Assembly (NCBI GenBank): GCA_025618425.1
Contig: CM046846.1
Span: forward strand, 34,267,538-34,331,537
Source: Heliocidaris tuberculata
Lineage: Eukaryota > Echinodermata > Echinoidea > Camarodonta > Echinometridae
DNA length: 64,000 nt
Reading direction: 5' to 3'
Shown here one piece after another: positions 11,040-21,185 of this stretch (positions within the stretch are counted from its first letter, which is position 1; each line of letters opens with the position of its first letter). The notes under the pieces are model-generated. The model had not been told where the DNA came from. It worked only from the letters and a program-made list of their open reading frames with translations, and did not search any database. The position numbers were made by a program, and so were the translations under genes.

Positions 11040-11169
11040 TATATTTGTTTTATATCCCTCATCAACAATTTAATACATGTAGGCCTATATTTGGATTTAA
11101 CTTTGATCTAGATATGGCAAATTAATGTTAGATGGTATAAATCTCGCGTTGTTAAATCTATATACGGTA

Positions 11170-11548
11170 TGGTGGTTGATCCAGTGTCCGAACACTTTAC
11201 AGAAAATCAACGATAGCAAATAAAATATGAAACGAATATCTGTCAAACTATACATATTGAATGCTCAAAGTCCTACAGAAAAAGAAGTTGATGGAATTTT
11301 AAAAAGACAACGTAGATTTAATACGATATTCCCATCCGAGTGAACCCCTTCCCAACGACGCGGCGTTTTGGTCCCTTGAAAAAGGTACCGTAATTCCGAA
11401 CGTGTGAAACCTATGGGAAAAAGACACAACCTTGGTATCAATAGTGTGGTTTTCATACGCGTAATCCCACGCGTATGAAAACCCATTTTAGGCGCTTAAC
11501 TTTACACGTTCGGTAATACAATCTGTTCGGAGTTACAATACTTGACTA
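11170..11548 (-). mobile_element. TA-flanked element family H, copy 1 (379 bp)
   Basis: It is the inverse of copies at 24772-25731 and 27671-28053: starts TGGTGGTTGATCCAGTGTCC and ends AACTCCGAA..., TACTTGACTA. TA flanks both ends. Inside is a strong hairpin TTTTCATACGCGTAATCCC / ACGCGTATGAAAA at about 11451-11482. No open frame of note. Superfamily uncertain; the TA duplication fits mariner-like MITEs. Confidence 0.75.
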
Positions 11549-11607
11549 TAACCGTTAGAGCAAAACACAGTGGACGCTAACTAACTTAGAATAGATTCCC
11601 TTGACGC

Positions 11608-12386
11608 CAGGGTTGCCAGATCGTGGCTAGTCTTCACGGCCAAACTCAACCTATTTTACGGCCAAATTCGGCCAAACTATTTTTTTTCACGTCCAAATTT
11701 CACGGCCAAATTATATCACCTAGAAATAAAATTAGGTATACCCCTATACTCAAATTCATTGTCTTCTGCACTCCCCCTAAGTTTACAATAAAGCCTGCTT
11801 AAATAGTTTGACATGATATTGAGCGACAACATGCAAGTTTCTGTATTTGAGTCTAAGAATTGTGAGCGTCACGTCATCAGCTCGACGCTTTTGGACCCTA
11901 CCACTAATGATAGGGGTTCATATCAGCCCAGGGGAGCGTTTCATGAAAGGACTTAAGTCGGATATTTTATCCGACAAATTTGCTCTCAGCCAATCAGATG
12001 CAAGGATATCAGTACCTTATAACAGTTGGATAAAAAATACTAGTAGACTAGTGTGTAAAGTTTGTACCGTCTCTATATAAATTATAGAGTTAAGCTAGAT
12101 CATAGACCCGGGCAAGGGCTTAATTCAGCATATCACACGCCGTGCAGACGCGCGCATGCACACCCTATTGCATTTTTACATATTTCAAGTGATTTTCTGG
12201 TAACATTTCCTATCGATTTTGAAAAAAGGCCAGAAATAAAAATTCACGGCCAAGATTTCTGTTTTACGGCCAGAATACGGCCATATTTTTTTCGCCGTGA
12301 AATAATTTTTTTTCACGGCCAAACTAAATTTTATACGGCCAAATTTCTGGAATCTGGCCGGAAAAAAAGGCCAAATGGTAACCCTG
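11608..12386. mobile_element. Non-autonomous hAT element, 779 bp
   Basis: Termini CAGGGTTGCCAGATC and ...TGGTAACCCTG are inverted. CTTGACGC flanks both ends exactly (11600-11607, 12387-12394). Both halves carry many copies of CACGGCCAAA/TACGGCCA, probable subterminal protein-binding repeats. No transposase frame; it must depend on an enzyme supplied elsewhere. Confidence 0.9.
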
Positions 12387-12420
12387 CTTGACGCGATTGA
12401 TAGTCGCTGAGCCTGAGACC

Positions 12421-13640
12421 TATGGGGCGCCAATAAGGTCAAAATTAAGAATTTTTAAAATCAATTAATAATTGTAAAAACTATCATTTTACATTAATAA
12501 TTAATCCTTAATATTAACAATCAATCAATAATTTTAACAATCAATAATATGAACAATCAATCAATATTAACAATCAATCAATAATATGAACAATCAATCA
12601 CTAACATCAACAATAATATTAACAAAATTAACGAACTTGTCTTTGTAACAAAGCTATAATTTGTGAACGGACATACTTCCTCCTGAACTAACGTTTAATT
12701 TCTGAAACTATATAGGGCATACTGAAACCTATAAACTTTTTTGTAATGAAGCTATATTTTGTAAACTAACGTTAAATTTCGAAAGTAAAAGAAAGTGAAG
12801 CAATAGAAACAACAAAAACTCTAAGCTCTCTTGCGAAGTTGTGAACCAATCCACTTTCTTTTGAACTAACGTAAAATTTTAGAAACTAACGACAAACTGA
12901 AAACTAATTAACTAAATACAAGTCGACGGTGAGGGCTAAGCTCTCTTGCGAACTTGCGAACCAATCCACTTCCTTTTGAACTAACGTAAAAATTTAGAAA
13001 CTAAACGAAAAACTGAAAACTAATTAACTAAATACAAGTCAACGGTGCGGGCTAAGCTCTCTCAGCCATAGAGTTATTGATTGAGGAGAAGGTACACTGT
13101 CGCTTGGTCTACCACCACTTGGTCTAATTATCAGTTCGTCGAACTCCACGTGGTCTAACTTCATTTTGTCTGCAACCAGTTTGTCTACTTACCATTTCGT
13201 CTAATTTCCATTTGGCCTAATAACCAATTCGTCTAATACCCAGTTTGGATAACCTCATTTAGTCTAAAACCCATTTGGGCTAATTTTCACTTCGGCTAAT
13301 TTTCACTTCGTCTACTTCCAAATAGTCTAACAGTCATTTTGTCTACAAGCCACATAGTCTAATATCTATTTGGGCTACACCTACTTTGGCTAATATCATA
13401 ATGGTCTACCTATCATTTGGTCCAATTCCATTTAGTCTAATAACCAGTTGGGCTACTTATCATTTACTCTAACTGTCATATGGTCTAATGACCATTTGGT
13501 CTAATATCCAATTCGTCTAACAACCAGTTAGGCTACTTATCATTTGGTCTAATTTTCATATAGTCTAACAACCATTTGGTCTAATTACTATTTATTCTTC
13601 TTGCCATTTAGTATAGCAAGTTGAGAAAGGACAGGGAAAT
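12421..13640 (+). repeat. Left long terminal inverted repeat
   Basis: The inverse of this segment is at 19470-20808. The block with TTAATTTCTGAAACTATA (about 12690) recurs inverted near 20515, and CGAAAGTAAAAGAAAGTG (about 12780) near 20425. About two tandem units of 120-130 bp centred on CTCTCTTGCGAA are present here against three on the right, so the arms have diverged by unit number. Confidence 0.8.
13090..13615 (+). repeat. Array of about 22-bp units built on TTTGGTCTAAT
   Basis: Roughly two dozen diverged units of the form (C/T)ATTTGGTCTAATNNCC follow each other; GGTCTA, CGTCTA and GGCTA variants alternate. The inverse array is at 19500-19985. The word is kept while spacers vary, which suggests selection on the word or recent amplification. 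Probably subterminal transposase-binding repeats of the 8.4-kb element. Confidence 0.8.
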
Positions 13641-13960
13641 GAAACTTTAAAAAATGAAACTTCAAAGAAGTCATCTACGTAAGTGTGCATGAAAAGCTGA
13701 GTTATTCACCTTGCTGCTGCTTATATCAAGATCAATCAATTTCCCTACATTTTATATATTAATAATTATTTCATTTATTAAAATCAATTATTTAATATTA
13801 TTTTTTTAGTAACTGAAACATTCATAGGTCTCCTCTTCCTTTCATGACTTAAGTAGAAGAACCTGATTTTTTATTGCACTTCAAATTATGTTTGTTGGGT
13901 TGATAATCTGTTATTCATGTTTCTTATTTGATATCCGATGTACAAATGTTAATAAAAGCT

Positions 13961-14590
13961 AGGGCGGTGCCAGGGTATTTTCATAGGAGGGGCAAGACGA
14001 CCCACAGACTTAGGGTTTCAACGAACTGGGTACCCTTTTTCGGAAAAGGGGGAACTTAATTATAAGGGTGAAGACAATAATGGAAAATGGCGTTTTGATA
14101 CGTTGCTGTACCCCTACATTGTATTTAACACACATTAAATTTTAAGGATATATTTTCTAATCTTTGCATATTATGCAATTCTGCTCTACTCCTAACTTGC
14201 AAGCGAGCGACCAAAAATACTATGTTCTTGTTGAAGGTCATGCATGGTGCTTGCATTACAGAGTGATGTCATGACAAAGATGCCGCAAAAGCGTTTAATT
14301 TCAAGCACAATCTCTCAATAAAAGAGACAGATCGGACTTTATGTTACTGCCATGAGTTACAATAAGTGAGTGCGAGCGAGCGTAGCGAGCAAGCTTCGGG
14401 AAGGGATATCTTAATTGCTGCAATATTATTAAAGTTTTGGGCACTATGTCCCCAGCCATGCCAGCTCTCGCTAAGTTCCTGCTCAAAGGTGTCACACTGT
14501 TGTCATATCAAGAACTAAATATTCTGCCATTAAGCTTCTCTGATTCTTTTGAGCTATGCAAACTGCTATTTTCAGGGGCACCGCTACAGG
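13961..14590. mobile_element. Candidate hAT-like element
   Basis: CTAGGGCGGTGCCAGGG at about 13959 is roughly inverted at 14573-14590 (GGGGCACCGCTACAG). The interior contains the GAGCGAGCGTAGCGAGC segment seen in other hAT-type copies here. No clean 8-bp duplication is visible because G runs cover the right flank, so this is tentative. Confidence 0.35.
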
Positions 14591-14870
14591 GGGGGGGGGG
14601 GCAGGGGGCGGTTTTTCCCTATGATTTTTCAAGTGACCAAATAGAGAGAGAGAGAGAGAGAGAGAGAGAAGAAAAACGAAAGAAAGAAGAAGAAAGAAGA
14701 AAAAAGAAGAGTATGCAACTACATGTATTATTAATATTATTATTATTATTATTATTGTTGTTGTTATCATTATTATTATCATCATCACTTAACATTACTG
14801 TTACTATTATTATTAGGTGGTCTGTTGGAATCAACAGATCACCTTTTGTATTCGTACGAATTTTCTTTAT

Positions 14871-16210
14871 TAGGTGGTCTGTCATGATTGACAGATCACC
14901 TTTTGGATTCGTACGAATTTTCTTTATTTTTATTATTTTTATTATTCTTTTTATTTCCTCCATTTTTTGTGGTCACGATATCTATAAAACCTCAAATTCA
15001 ATCATCATCAAAACATCATCACATATCAACATCAATGAGTTCTCGCTCCCGCAACAATTTCAATATCATGACGTCATCATGACGTCATCTAGACGCCATT
15101 TTGTAAAAACACATTATCAATCATATCTTCATTATCAATTATCAAAAATCAACCAAATTCACATGACATTAAATTCAGGTCATGAGTCATCAGCTCACGT
15201 CGTCAAAAGTCATCCAGAGGTCATGACGCGCGCGTACGCGCGCGTCAAAATTTTAAAATGCTCAAAATCATCCCAGGACTAAATGATAGTACGTTTCAGG
15301 TCATTTTAAGCATTTCAAAATTTTCCGTCCGCGCGCGTCCGCGTTATGCGTGCGCGCAGCGCGTACAGAGCGGGAAAACGCCGTTTTTTCGCATGATTTG
15401 TGTTTCTGACACTATTTTTGACAATTTCCAACCATTTACAGTCATTCTTGACATTCCATAAGGCCACACGCGCGCGTCAAACATTGAAATCCGCGCGCGC
15501 GTCAATTGGCAAAATAGTGTAAAAAGTCGTAAAAACATGCCTTTACAAAATTAACTCTAGCTCTTTAAATAGTCCATTGACCCCCAATTTTTTTTTCATA
15601 TTTGGGTAGAGGAGGAATCATAGATATTATTTCATGGGTCATTTGACCCTCAATTATATTGCAAAGTCATCAAAATGGCGTCTAAACTCAAAATTTCATT
15701 TTTTCAAAAATGACGTCATCAAATTTATGCAAATTTGACTATAACTCCTTTAATATTGGTCATTTTTCGCCCAAATTTGGATATGATGTAGCTGTGACAA
15801 TTCTCTACAAGATCAGTCACCACGATTTTTCATTTTGACAAAGGCATCATGGCGTATTTTTGCGATTAAAGGAGGTATGTCAATTTTTCTCATTTTGCGT
15901 GTATTCTCTATGGGACATGACTTTTTCTCAAATCTTGATTCTACATTCCCGTCTTCTTTGAGCAGTATCTCTGTTATTTCTGCTCGATTTTCTCCCAAAT
16001 TTGAGTATGTTATAGCTGAGGCTATAAGCTTTTACAAGTGTGCCCTCCAATTTTTGATCAGATGTCGGGATCATGCCCTTTTTTTAACTACAAAATGTCA
16101 TTTGAGAATCCCGTTTTTCGTCTACGTGTTATGTCTATTGGAAATATTTTGGTCCATTGGTAAAGCACTTGCCTCCCATTCCGGCGACCCAGGTTCGACT
16201 CCCGGTGGGT

Positions 16211-16244
<34 letters not shown>

Positions 16245-17050
16245 CTTTCATTCTACCATCTTCTTCGACTATTATAACATATACCATCACAAACAATGTA
16301 AAAAACTGCCTAATTTTGCGTGTTATGTCTATTGAAAGTAGTGTGCAGTAGTTTGTGTAGAATCTCATTCCCTGTCGTGTATTAAAGCTAAGGGGATAAT
16401 CTTCCACATGTCCTGCAATATCAAATCGTCCAGTTCGTTATCCCGATTTCTCCAAATCGGCTCAGTCAATTTTCTTCATATTTTCGTCAGTCATCAGTCC
16501 TAATAAGGTCAAGTTCCCACATCTTTTTCAAGGTCATCAGGTTATTGTGACGTCATCCAGGCGCCATTTTGTGAAAATCAACTTATGGTCATATGTTCAT
16601 AACGAAATGTCATTTCTCTTTCATATTTGGCATGGTTAAGGTCACTGTCATTCCAGTCAAGGTCATTTCGTTAAACGCGCGCGTACGCGTACGTCCGCAC
16701 GTCCGTGCGCGCGCAAAATTTAGAAATGATCCAAATCGTCCCAAATTCATTTTGCAAACGTTTCATGCCATTTCAAGCACTTTTCGAAAAATCGCCCATA
16801 AAACTGAACCTGTAGGGGCGCTATGCCACTTAGGTTATCGTGGTTATTGTCATCATTATTGTCATTATGATCATCATTATCAATATATCATTATCGTCAT
16901 TGTCATCACTTATATGACCATATCTTATGATCATTGTCGTCAACATTATGATTATAATCTTGCAGAAATATTATCACACCTGACAAAGCACTTTGCCACA
17001 GTGAAAGACAGACCACCTAATTCGTCTTCAGTGACGAATTAAATTTCTAG
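14871..17050 (+). mobile_element. Inner Helentron-like (HINE) element, 2180 bp
   Basis: It starts TAGGTGGTCTGTCATGATTG, forming a hairpin with GACAGATCACC, and ends with CAGACCACCTAATTCGTC, the hairpin partner GACGAATT and CTAG. Length agrees with the minus copy at 53911-56092 (2182 bp). Inside are alternating GCGCGCGTACGCGCGCGTC, several TGACGTCA octamers with a CCAGGCGCCATTTTGT block, and a tRNA-like module followed by a T run. No open frame is conserved between copies, so it is non-autonomous. Confidence 0.72.
16142..16212 (+). other. tRNA-like module (CCC anticodon position) inside a Helentron-like element
   Basis: TGGTCCATTGGTAAAGC fits a pol III A box and GGTTCGACTCC a B box; CCTCCCAT occupies the anticodon-loop position, and a run of more than 15 T follows, as a pol III terminator would. 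The 3' half ends GGTGGGTCCA, but the upstream seven bases do not pair with it, so the acceptor stem is broken. It is a tRNA-derived module or pseudogene rather than a functional tRNA. Confidence 0.6.
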
Positions 17051-18262
17051 TTTTTATTTATTTATTATTTTTATGACCATTTCTTGTCCATTCGAAATCT
17101 TCAATAGTACTTTATCAATTTTCGTCAAATTTTCGTCAGTGATGTCATGCTATGATGTCATGTTCCCGTTTGCATTTCAAGGTCAACAGGTCATCGTGAC
17201 GTCATCCAGGCGCCATTTTGTAAAATCACATTATCAATCATATCTTCATAACCAATCATCAAAAATCGTCTATATTTACATGACATTAACTTCAGGTCAT
17301 GGGTCATTAGGATATGTCATCAAAGGTCATCCAGAGGTCATGACGCGCGCGTACGCGCGCGTCAAAATTTAAAAATGCTCAAAATCAACCCAGGACCAAA
17401 GGAGAGTACGTTTCAGGTCATTTTAAGCATTTCAAAAATTTCCGTGCGTAAGCGTCCCGCGCGCGCGTTTTACGCGCATGCAAATCGTAAATAACGTTAA
17501 AACGCTGTTTTTTCGATTGCTTCGCAATCCTGACACTTTTCTTGATCATTTCCATCAACTTGGAATCAATTTCGATCAATAATAAGGTCGTACGGGCACG
17601 TCAAAGTTCCAAATCCGTGCGCGCGTCTATGGCGAAAATAACGTAAAAACATGCAAAAACATGCCTCTACAAAATTAACTCTAGCTCTTTAAATAGTCCA
17701 TAAACCCCCCAATTTTTTTTCATCTTTGGGTAGGGGATGAATCATAGATATGATTTCATGGGTCATTTGACCCTCAATTATATTACAACGTCATCAAAAT
17801 GGCGTCGGTTCTCAAAATTTCATTTTTTCAAAAATGACATCATAAATTTTCACTTTAAGCAAGACTTTCTCCGTAATTGTTGGTCGATTTTCGCCGGGAT
17901 TTCGATATGTTGTAGCTGAGACAATTCTCTACAAATGCAGTCACCACGGTTTTTCATTTTGACAACGGCATCATTATCTAATTGTACGATGAACGATGAC
18001 ATGTCACTTTTTCACGTTTTACGTGTATTGTCTATGGGATATGACTTTTTCTGATATCTTGATCCTACCTTCTCGTCTCTTTTGAGCAACAGCTCCGTTA
18101 TTTCTGGTCGGTTTTCGCCCAGCTTAGAGTATGTTGTAGCTGAGAAAATTCCCTATCTTAAATGTGCCATTCATTTTTTAATCAGATGTCAGGATCATAT
18201 CGAAATTGTCTGCAGAAGATAGGATATGAGAATCCCGGTTTTCATTTACGTGTTGTACCCTA

Positions 18263-18345
18263 TGGAGGAACTAACAGTCTAGCGGTTAGACATCTGCCTC
18301 ATGACCCAAATGTCCCGAGTTCGAGTCCTGGCCGAGGAGGGTCGA
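18263..18345 (+). other. Different tRNA-like module (CAT anticodon position)
   Basis: In the outer copy the equivalent place holds another sequence: CTAGCGGTTAGACATC as A box, CTGCCTCATGACC around the anticodon position and GAGTTCGAGTCCTGG as B box, again followed by a T run. The surrounding text (Ccc TAT GGA..., then T tract) is otherwise homologous. This suggests the modules were exchanged or drifted to different tRNA-like identities. Function is unproven. Confidence 0.5.
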
Positions 18346-18651
18346 TTTTTTTTTTGTTTTTCCCCTTTTGCATCTATTATTTCACCATCCCCTAAGACTA
18401 ATAATACATGTTCATTGACATATATGTCACTAACTGCCGCATTTTGGCTGTTATATCTAATGTAATGCAGTGTACATTTTACACAATGTACAGCGTATAT
18501 TGCATAGTTTGCGAGGAACGTGTATTGAAGCTAGTGACGGCTACAGAAAACATGTCATATATCTTAACTATAAGCAAGACTATCTCCGCAATAGTTCATC
18601 GATTTTCGCCGGGATTTGGATATGTTGGAGCTGATCTGATGCAGTTGGTAA

Positions 18652-19059
18652 CCCTTTCAAGACAACTGACCACATTTTGTGGTTGGGCTCAATAACTTTT
18701 GATTCAGAGCTCTAAAAAATATACCAGATGCATGAGTAGAAAGAGCAAAAATTTCTGCACATCCTATGTCCACTTTTGTTGCCTGACCAAATTGCGTTTG
18801 ATGCTAGGAATTTTAAAAACAAGAATAAGCTTTAAAATCCTTAAATTGGCAACACATTGAGAGGTTCAAAATCATTGTTATTTGTCAAAATTGGCAACTT
18901 TTTCAACTTTTCGATAATGGTTTTAAGAATGTATGTTGTTTTCAAAGGCATTACATTTTATTAGAATCATGTAGCACTACGAGAAAAATATTATTTTTGC
19001 CAATTTGAAGAACAAAATGTGATCAATTTAGCCCTTAAATAATTCCTGTCCTGAAAGGG
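18652..19059 (-). mobile_element. 408-bp TTAA MITE, piggyBac-like, copy 1
   Basis: It starts CCCTTTCAAGACAACTGACC and ends CCTGTCCTGAAAGGG. TTAA follows on the right (19060-19063) and GTAA, a one-base variant, precedes on the left. The ends beginning CCC and the TTAA target fit piggyBac-type MITEs. The body is a reverse copy of 28906-29313. No coding capacity. Confidence 0.85.
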
Positions 19060-19384
19060 TTAACAACTGCATTTACCATAGTTTTTCATTTTGACGACTT
19101 CATTATCTAATTGTACCATGTCATGTCATTTTTTTTTCATGTTTTCCGTGTATCCTCTACGCTTTCATAGGCTCTGTGGAATATCATTTTTTCCATTTTT
19201 CACATTCTTGACTTTCTTTCTTCGTTTCAGTATTTGGCCCTCATACTTTGATCATGTGGATAACGGCCAAGATCATTCAAATTGACCGGCAGACCACCTA
19301 ATTCGTCCCCATGACGAATTAAAGTCTAGTTATTATTATTATTATTATTATTATTATTTTTTCATCTAAAAAGTAAATTAACTC

Positions 19385-19470
19385 GCTCGTTGGCAGGGGG
19401 GGGGGGGCACAGTGCCACCCCCCGGGCCCCCTAGGCCCTTTCAAAAAGCTCTGGCCACAACCTGTCCAGG
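19385..19470. repeat. G/C-run fragment of hAT type
   Basis: TTGGCAGGGGG with a long G run then GCACAGTGCCACCCC resembles the left end of the 61070 family, but the rest of that element is missing. It lies between the Helentron-like end and the right GGTCTAA array. Confidence 0.4.
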
Positions 19471-20808
19471 GATGGCCAACAAAATGACGCATAGTGTTTG
19501 GTAGGTGCGTAGACGAAAAGGGAATAGCCCAACAGGCAATTAGCCTTAGTGATAATTAGATGATGTTTAGACAAATTGGCATTTAGACCAACTGACAATT
19601 AGACTAAATGGAAAATGGACTAAATGAAAGTTAGACCAACTGCACATTAGACCATATAAATGTCATGTAGACCAAATGGATACTAGACCAAGTGGATTTT
19701 AGACGAAAAGTGCCTGTAGACCAACTAGTTTTAGACTGACTGGGAATTAGACAAACTGACATTAGACGAACTAGTAGTAGACCAAGTGACAACAAAATAA
19801 AGTAGACCAAAATTAGACCAAATGGTAATTAGACCAAGTGATAATTAGCCCAAGTGGTCATTAGACCTTTTGGTTATTAGACCGAGTGCAAATTAGACCA
19901 AATGAAGAGTGGACCAAAAGGGTTTAGCCCCAATGAAGGTAGCCCATCTGGAAATTAGACCAAGTGGTTTTAGCCCAAGCGTGCATAAACCCTCTCACCG
20001 TACCGTTGACTTGTATTTAGTTAATTAGTTTTCAGTTTGTCGTTAGTTTCTAAATTTTTACGTTAGTTCAAAAGGAAGTGGATTGGTTAGCATGTTCGCA
20101 AGAGAGCTTAGCCCTCACCGTTGACTTGTATAATAATTACAGTTTTCAGTTTGTCGTTAGTTTTTAAAATTTTAAGTTAGTTCAAAAGAAAGTGGATTGG
20201 TTTGCAAGTTCGCAGAGCTAGCTTAGCCCTCACCGTTGACTTGTATTTAGTTAATTAGTTTTCAGTTTGTCGTTAGTTTCTAAATTTTTACGTTAGTTCA
20301 AAAGGAAGTGGATTGGTTCACAAGTATTTACGTACGTTTTTCAACCAATAGATAGGTTTGAATAAACGTTTGCTCTTTAATTTAAACAATAATATTGTTT
20401 TTGTTCTGTTTCTATTGCTTCACTTTCTTTTACTTTCGAAATTTAACGTTAGTTTACAAAATATAGCTTCATTACAAAAAAGTTTATAGGTTTCAGTATG
20501 TCCTATAATAGTTTCAGAAATTAAACGTTAGTTCAGGAGGAAGTATGTCCGTTCACAAATTATAGCTTTGTTACAAAGACAAGTTCGTTAATTTTGTTAA
20601 TATTATTGATGGTTAATGTTAGTGACTGATTGTTCATATTATTGATTGATTGTTAATATTATTGATTGATTGTTCATATTATTGATTGATTGTTAGTATT
20701 ATTGATTGATTGTTAATATTAAGGATTAATTATTAAAGTAAAATGATAGTTTTTACAATTATTAATTGATTTAAAAATTCTTAATTTTGACCTTATTGGC
20801 GCCCCACA
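19470..20808 (-). repeat. Right long terminal inverted repeat of the 8.4-kb element
   Basis: The order mirrors 12421-13640: an array with TTAGACCAAATGG words (19500-19985), three tandem units with GAGAGCTTAGCCCTCACC, the TTAACGTTAGTTTACAAAAT block and the ATTGATTGATTGTTAATATT zone, ending in GGCGCCCCACA. Confidence 0.8.
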
Positions 20809-20814
20809 GAGACC

Positions 20815-21185
20815 GACCTAGCTACTAGTATACGAGCTCTGTGGCTTATCAATCTGGTACTGGCCCCAGAGCTATACAGCCCATGCCTACATTGTATACT
20901 GTGTGTGGAGGAGGATATCAACCAAAAAATCTAGATCTAAATATCACCATTTCCCACATACTGTGAGCCATGCAAACCACCCTCGGAGTTTGCTAAAGGG
21001 GTTACCTTCCAGGATCAACTAAGATTGTAAAAATTGAATGAATAAAAAAGAAAAAAAGCCACAAAATCGGCAGGTGTGATCGGGTTTTTTTTACCTTGCA
21101 CTTGTAACTTGTATATATGGGACTACACATGCAAGATAAAGATTGGTGTAGTCCCATATATACAAGTTACAAGTGCAAGGTGAAA
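20815..21185 (+). repeat. Palindromic family P, truncated copy 1
   Basis: The segment from TATACGAGCTCTGTGGCT through GGTACTGGCC and GGAGGAGGATATCAACC to the inner loop (ACTTGTATATATGGGACTAC) matches the left half of the complete palindrome at 25734-28593. After the loop only the first few dozen bases of the right arm are kept; it then joins repeat Q. The element has no coding sequence. Confidence 0.75.

Larger units (their letters stand above)
14814..19329 (+). mobile_element. Outer Helentron-like element, split by an inner copy
   Basis: The left end (14814-14870, TAGGTGGTCTGTTGG hairpin) is separated from its body (17051-19329) by a complete inner copy. The body resumes with the expected T-rich sequence and ends AATTCGTCCCCATGACGAATT, then AAAGTCTAG followed by T. 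Near the end CAGACCACCTAA is the inverse of the start. A short asymmetric inverted repeat, a 3' hairpin just before CTAG and insertion between T and T are features of Helentron/Helitron2-type elements and their short HINE derivatives. No Rep/helicase is encoded. A TTAA MITE (18652-19059) sits inside. Confidence 0.65.
12421..20808. mobile_element. 8.4-kb DNA element with about 1.2-1.3-kb terminal inverted repeats and 6-bp target duplication
   Basis: It starts TATGGGGCGCCAATAAGG and ends with the inverse CCTTATTGGCGCCCCACA. GAGACC is repeated exactly outside (12415-12420, 20809-20814). The terminal repeats share, in order, a TCAATCAATAATAT-rich zone, AACGTTAAATTTCGAAAG-type blocks, tandem units around GAGGGCTAAGCTCTC, and an array of GGTCTAA words. 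The interior (13640-19470) holds a hAT-like candidate, two nested Helentron-like copies and a TTAA MITE, but no transposase. Its 6-bp duplication and TATGGGG end could place it with IS3EU; Polintons also make 6-bp duplications but none of their genes is present. Confidence 0.8.

Noticed and set aside
10895..11125. 76-codon frame
   Set aside because: Lies across both arms of the palindromic MITE 10876-11039, which explains its sequence.
14437..15282. 281-codon frame
   Set aside because: Runs across a hAT-like end, a GAGA microsatellite, a TTA microsatellite and the Helentron-like start; no conserved domain and not kept in other copies.
16142..16212. Functional tRNA-Gly(CCC) gene
   Set aside because: Acceptor stem does not pair, and the module is repeated in all element copies, so it is listed only as tRNA-like.
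12421..20808. Polinton/Maverick virus-like element
   Set aside because: Long inverted ends and a 6-bp duplication would fit, but no polymerase, integrase, ATPase or capsid-like frame is visible, and the interior is other transposons.
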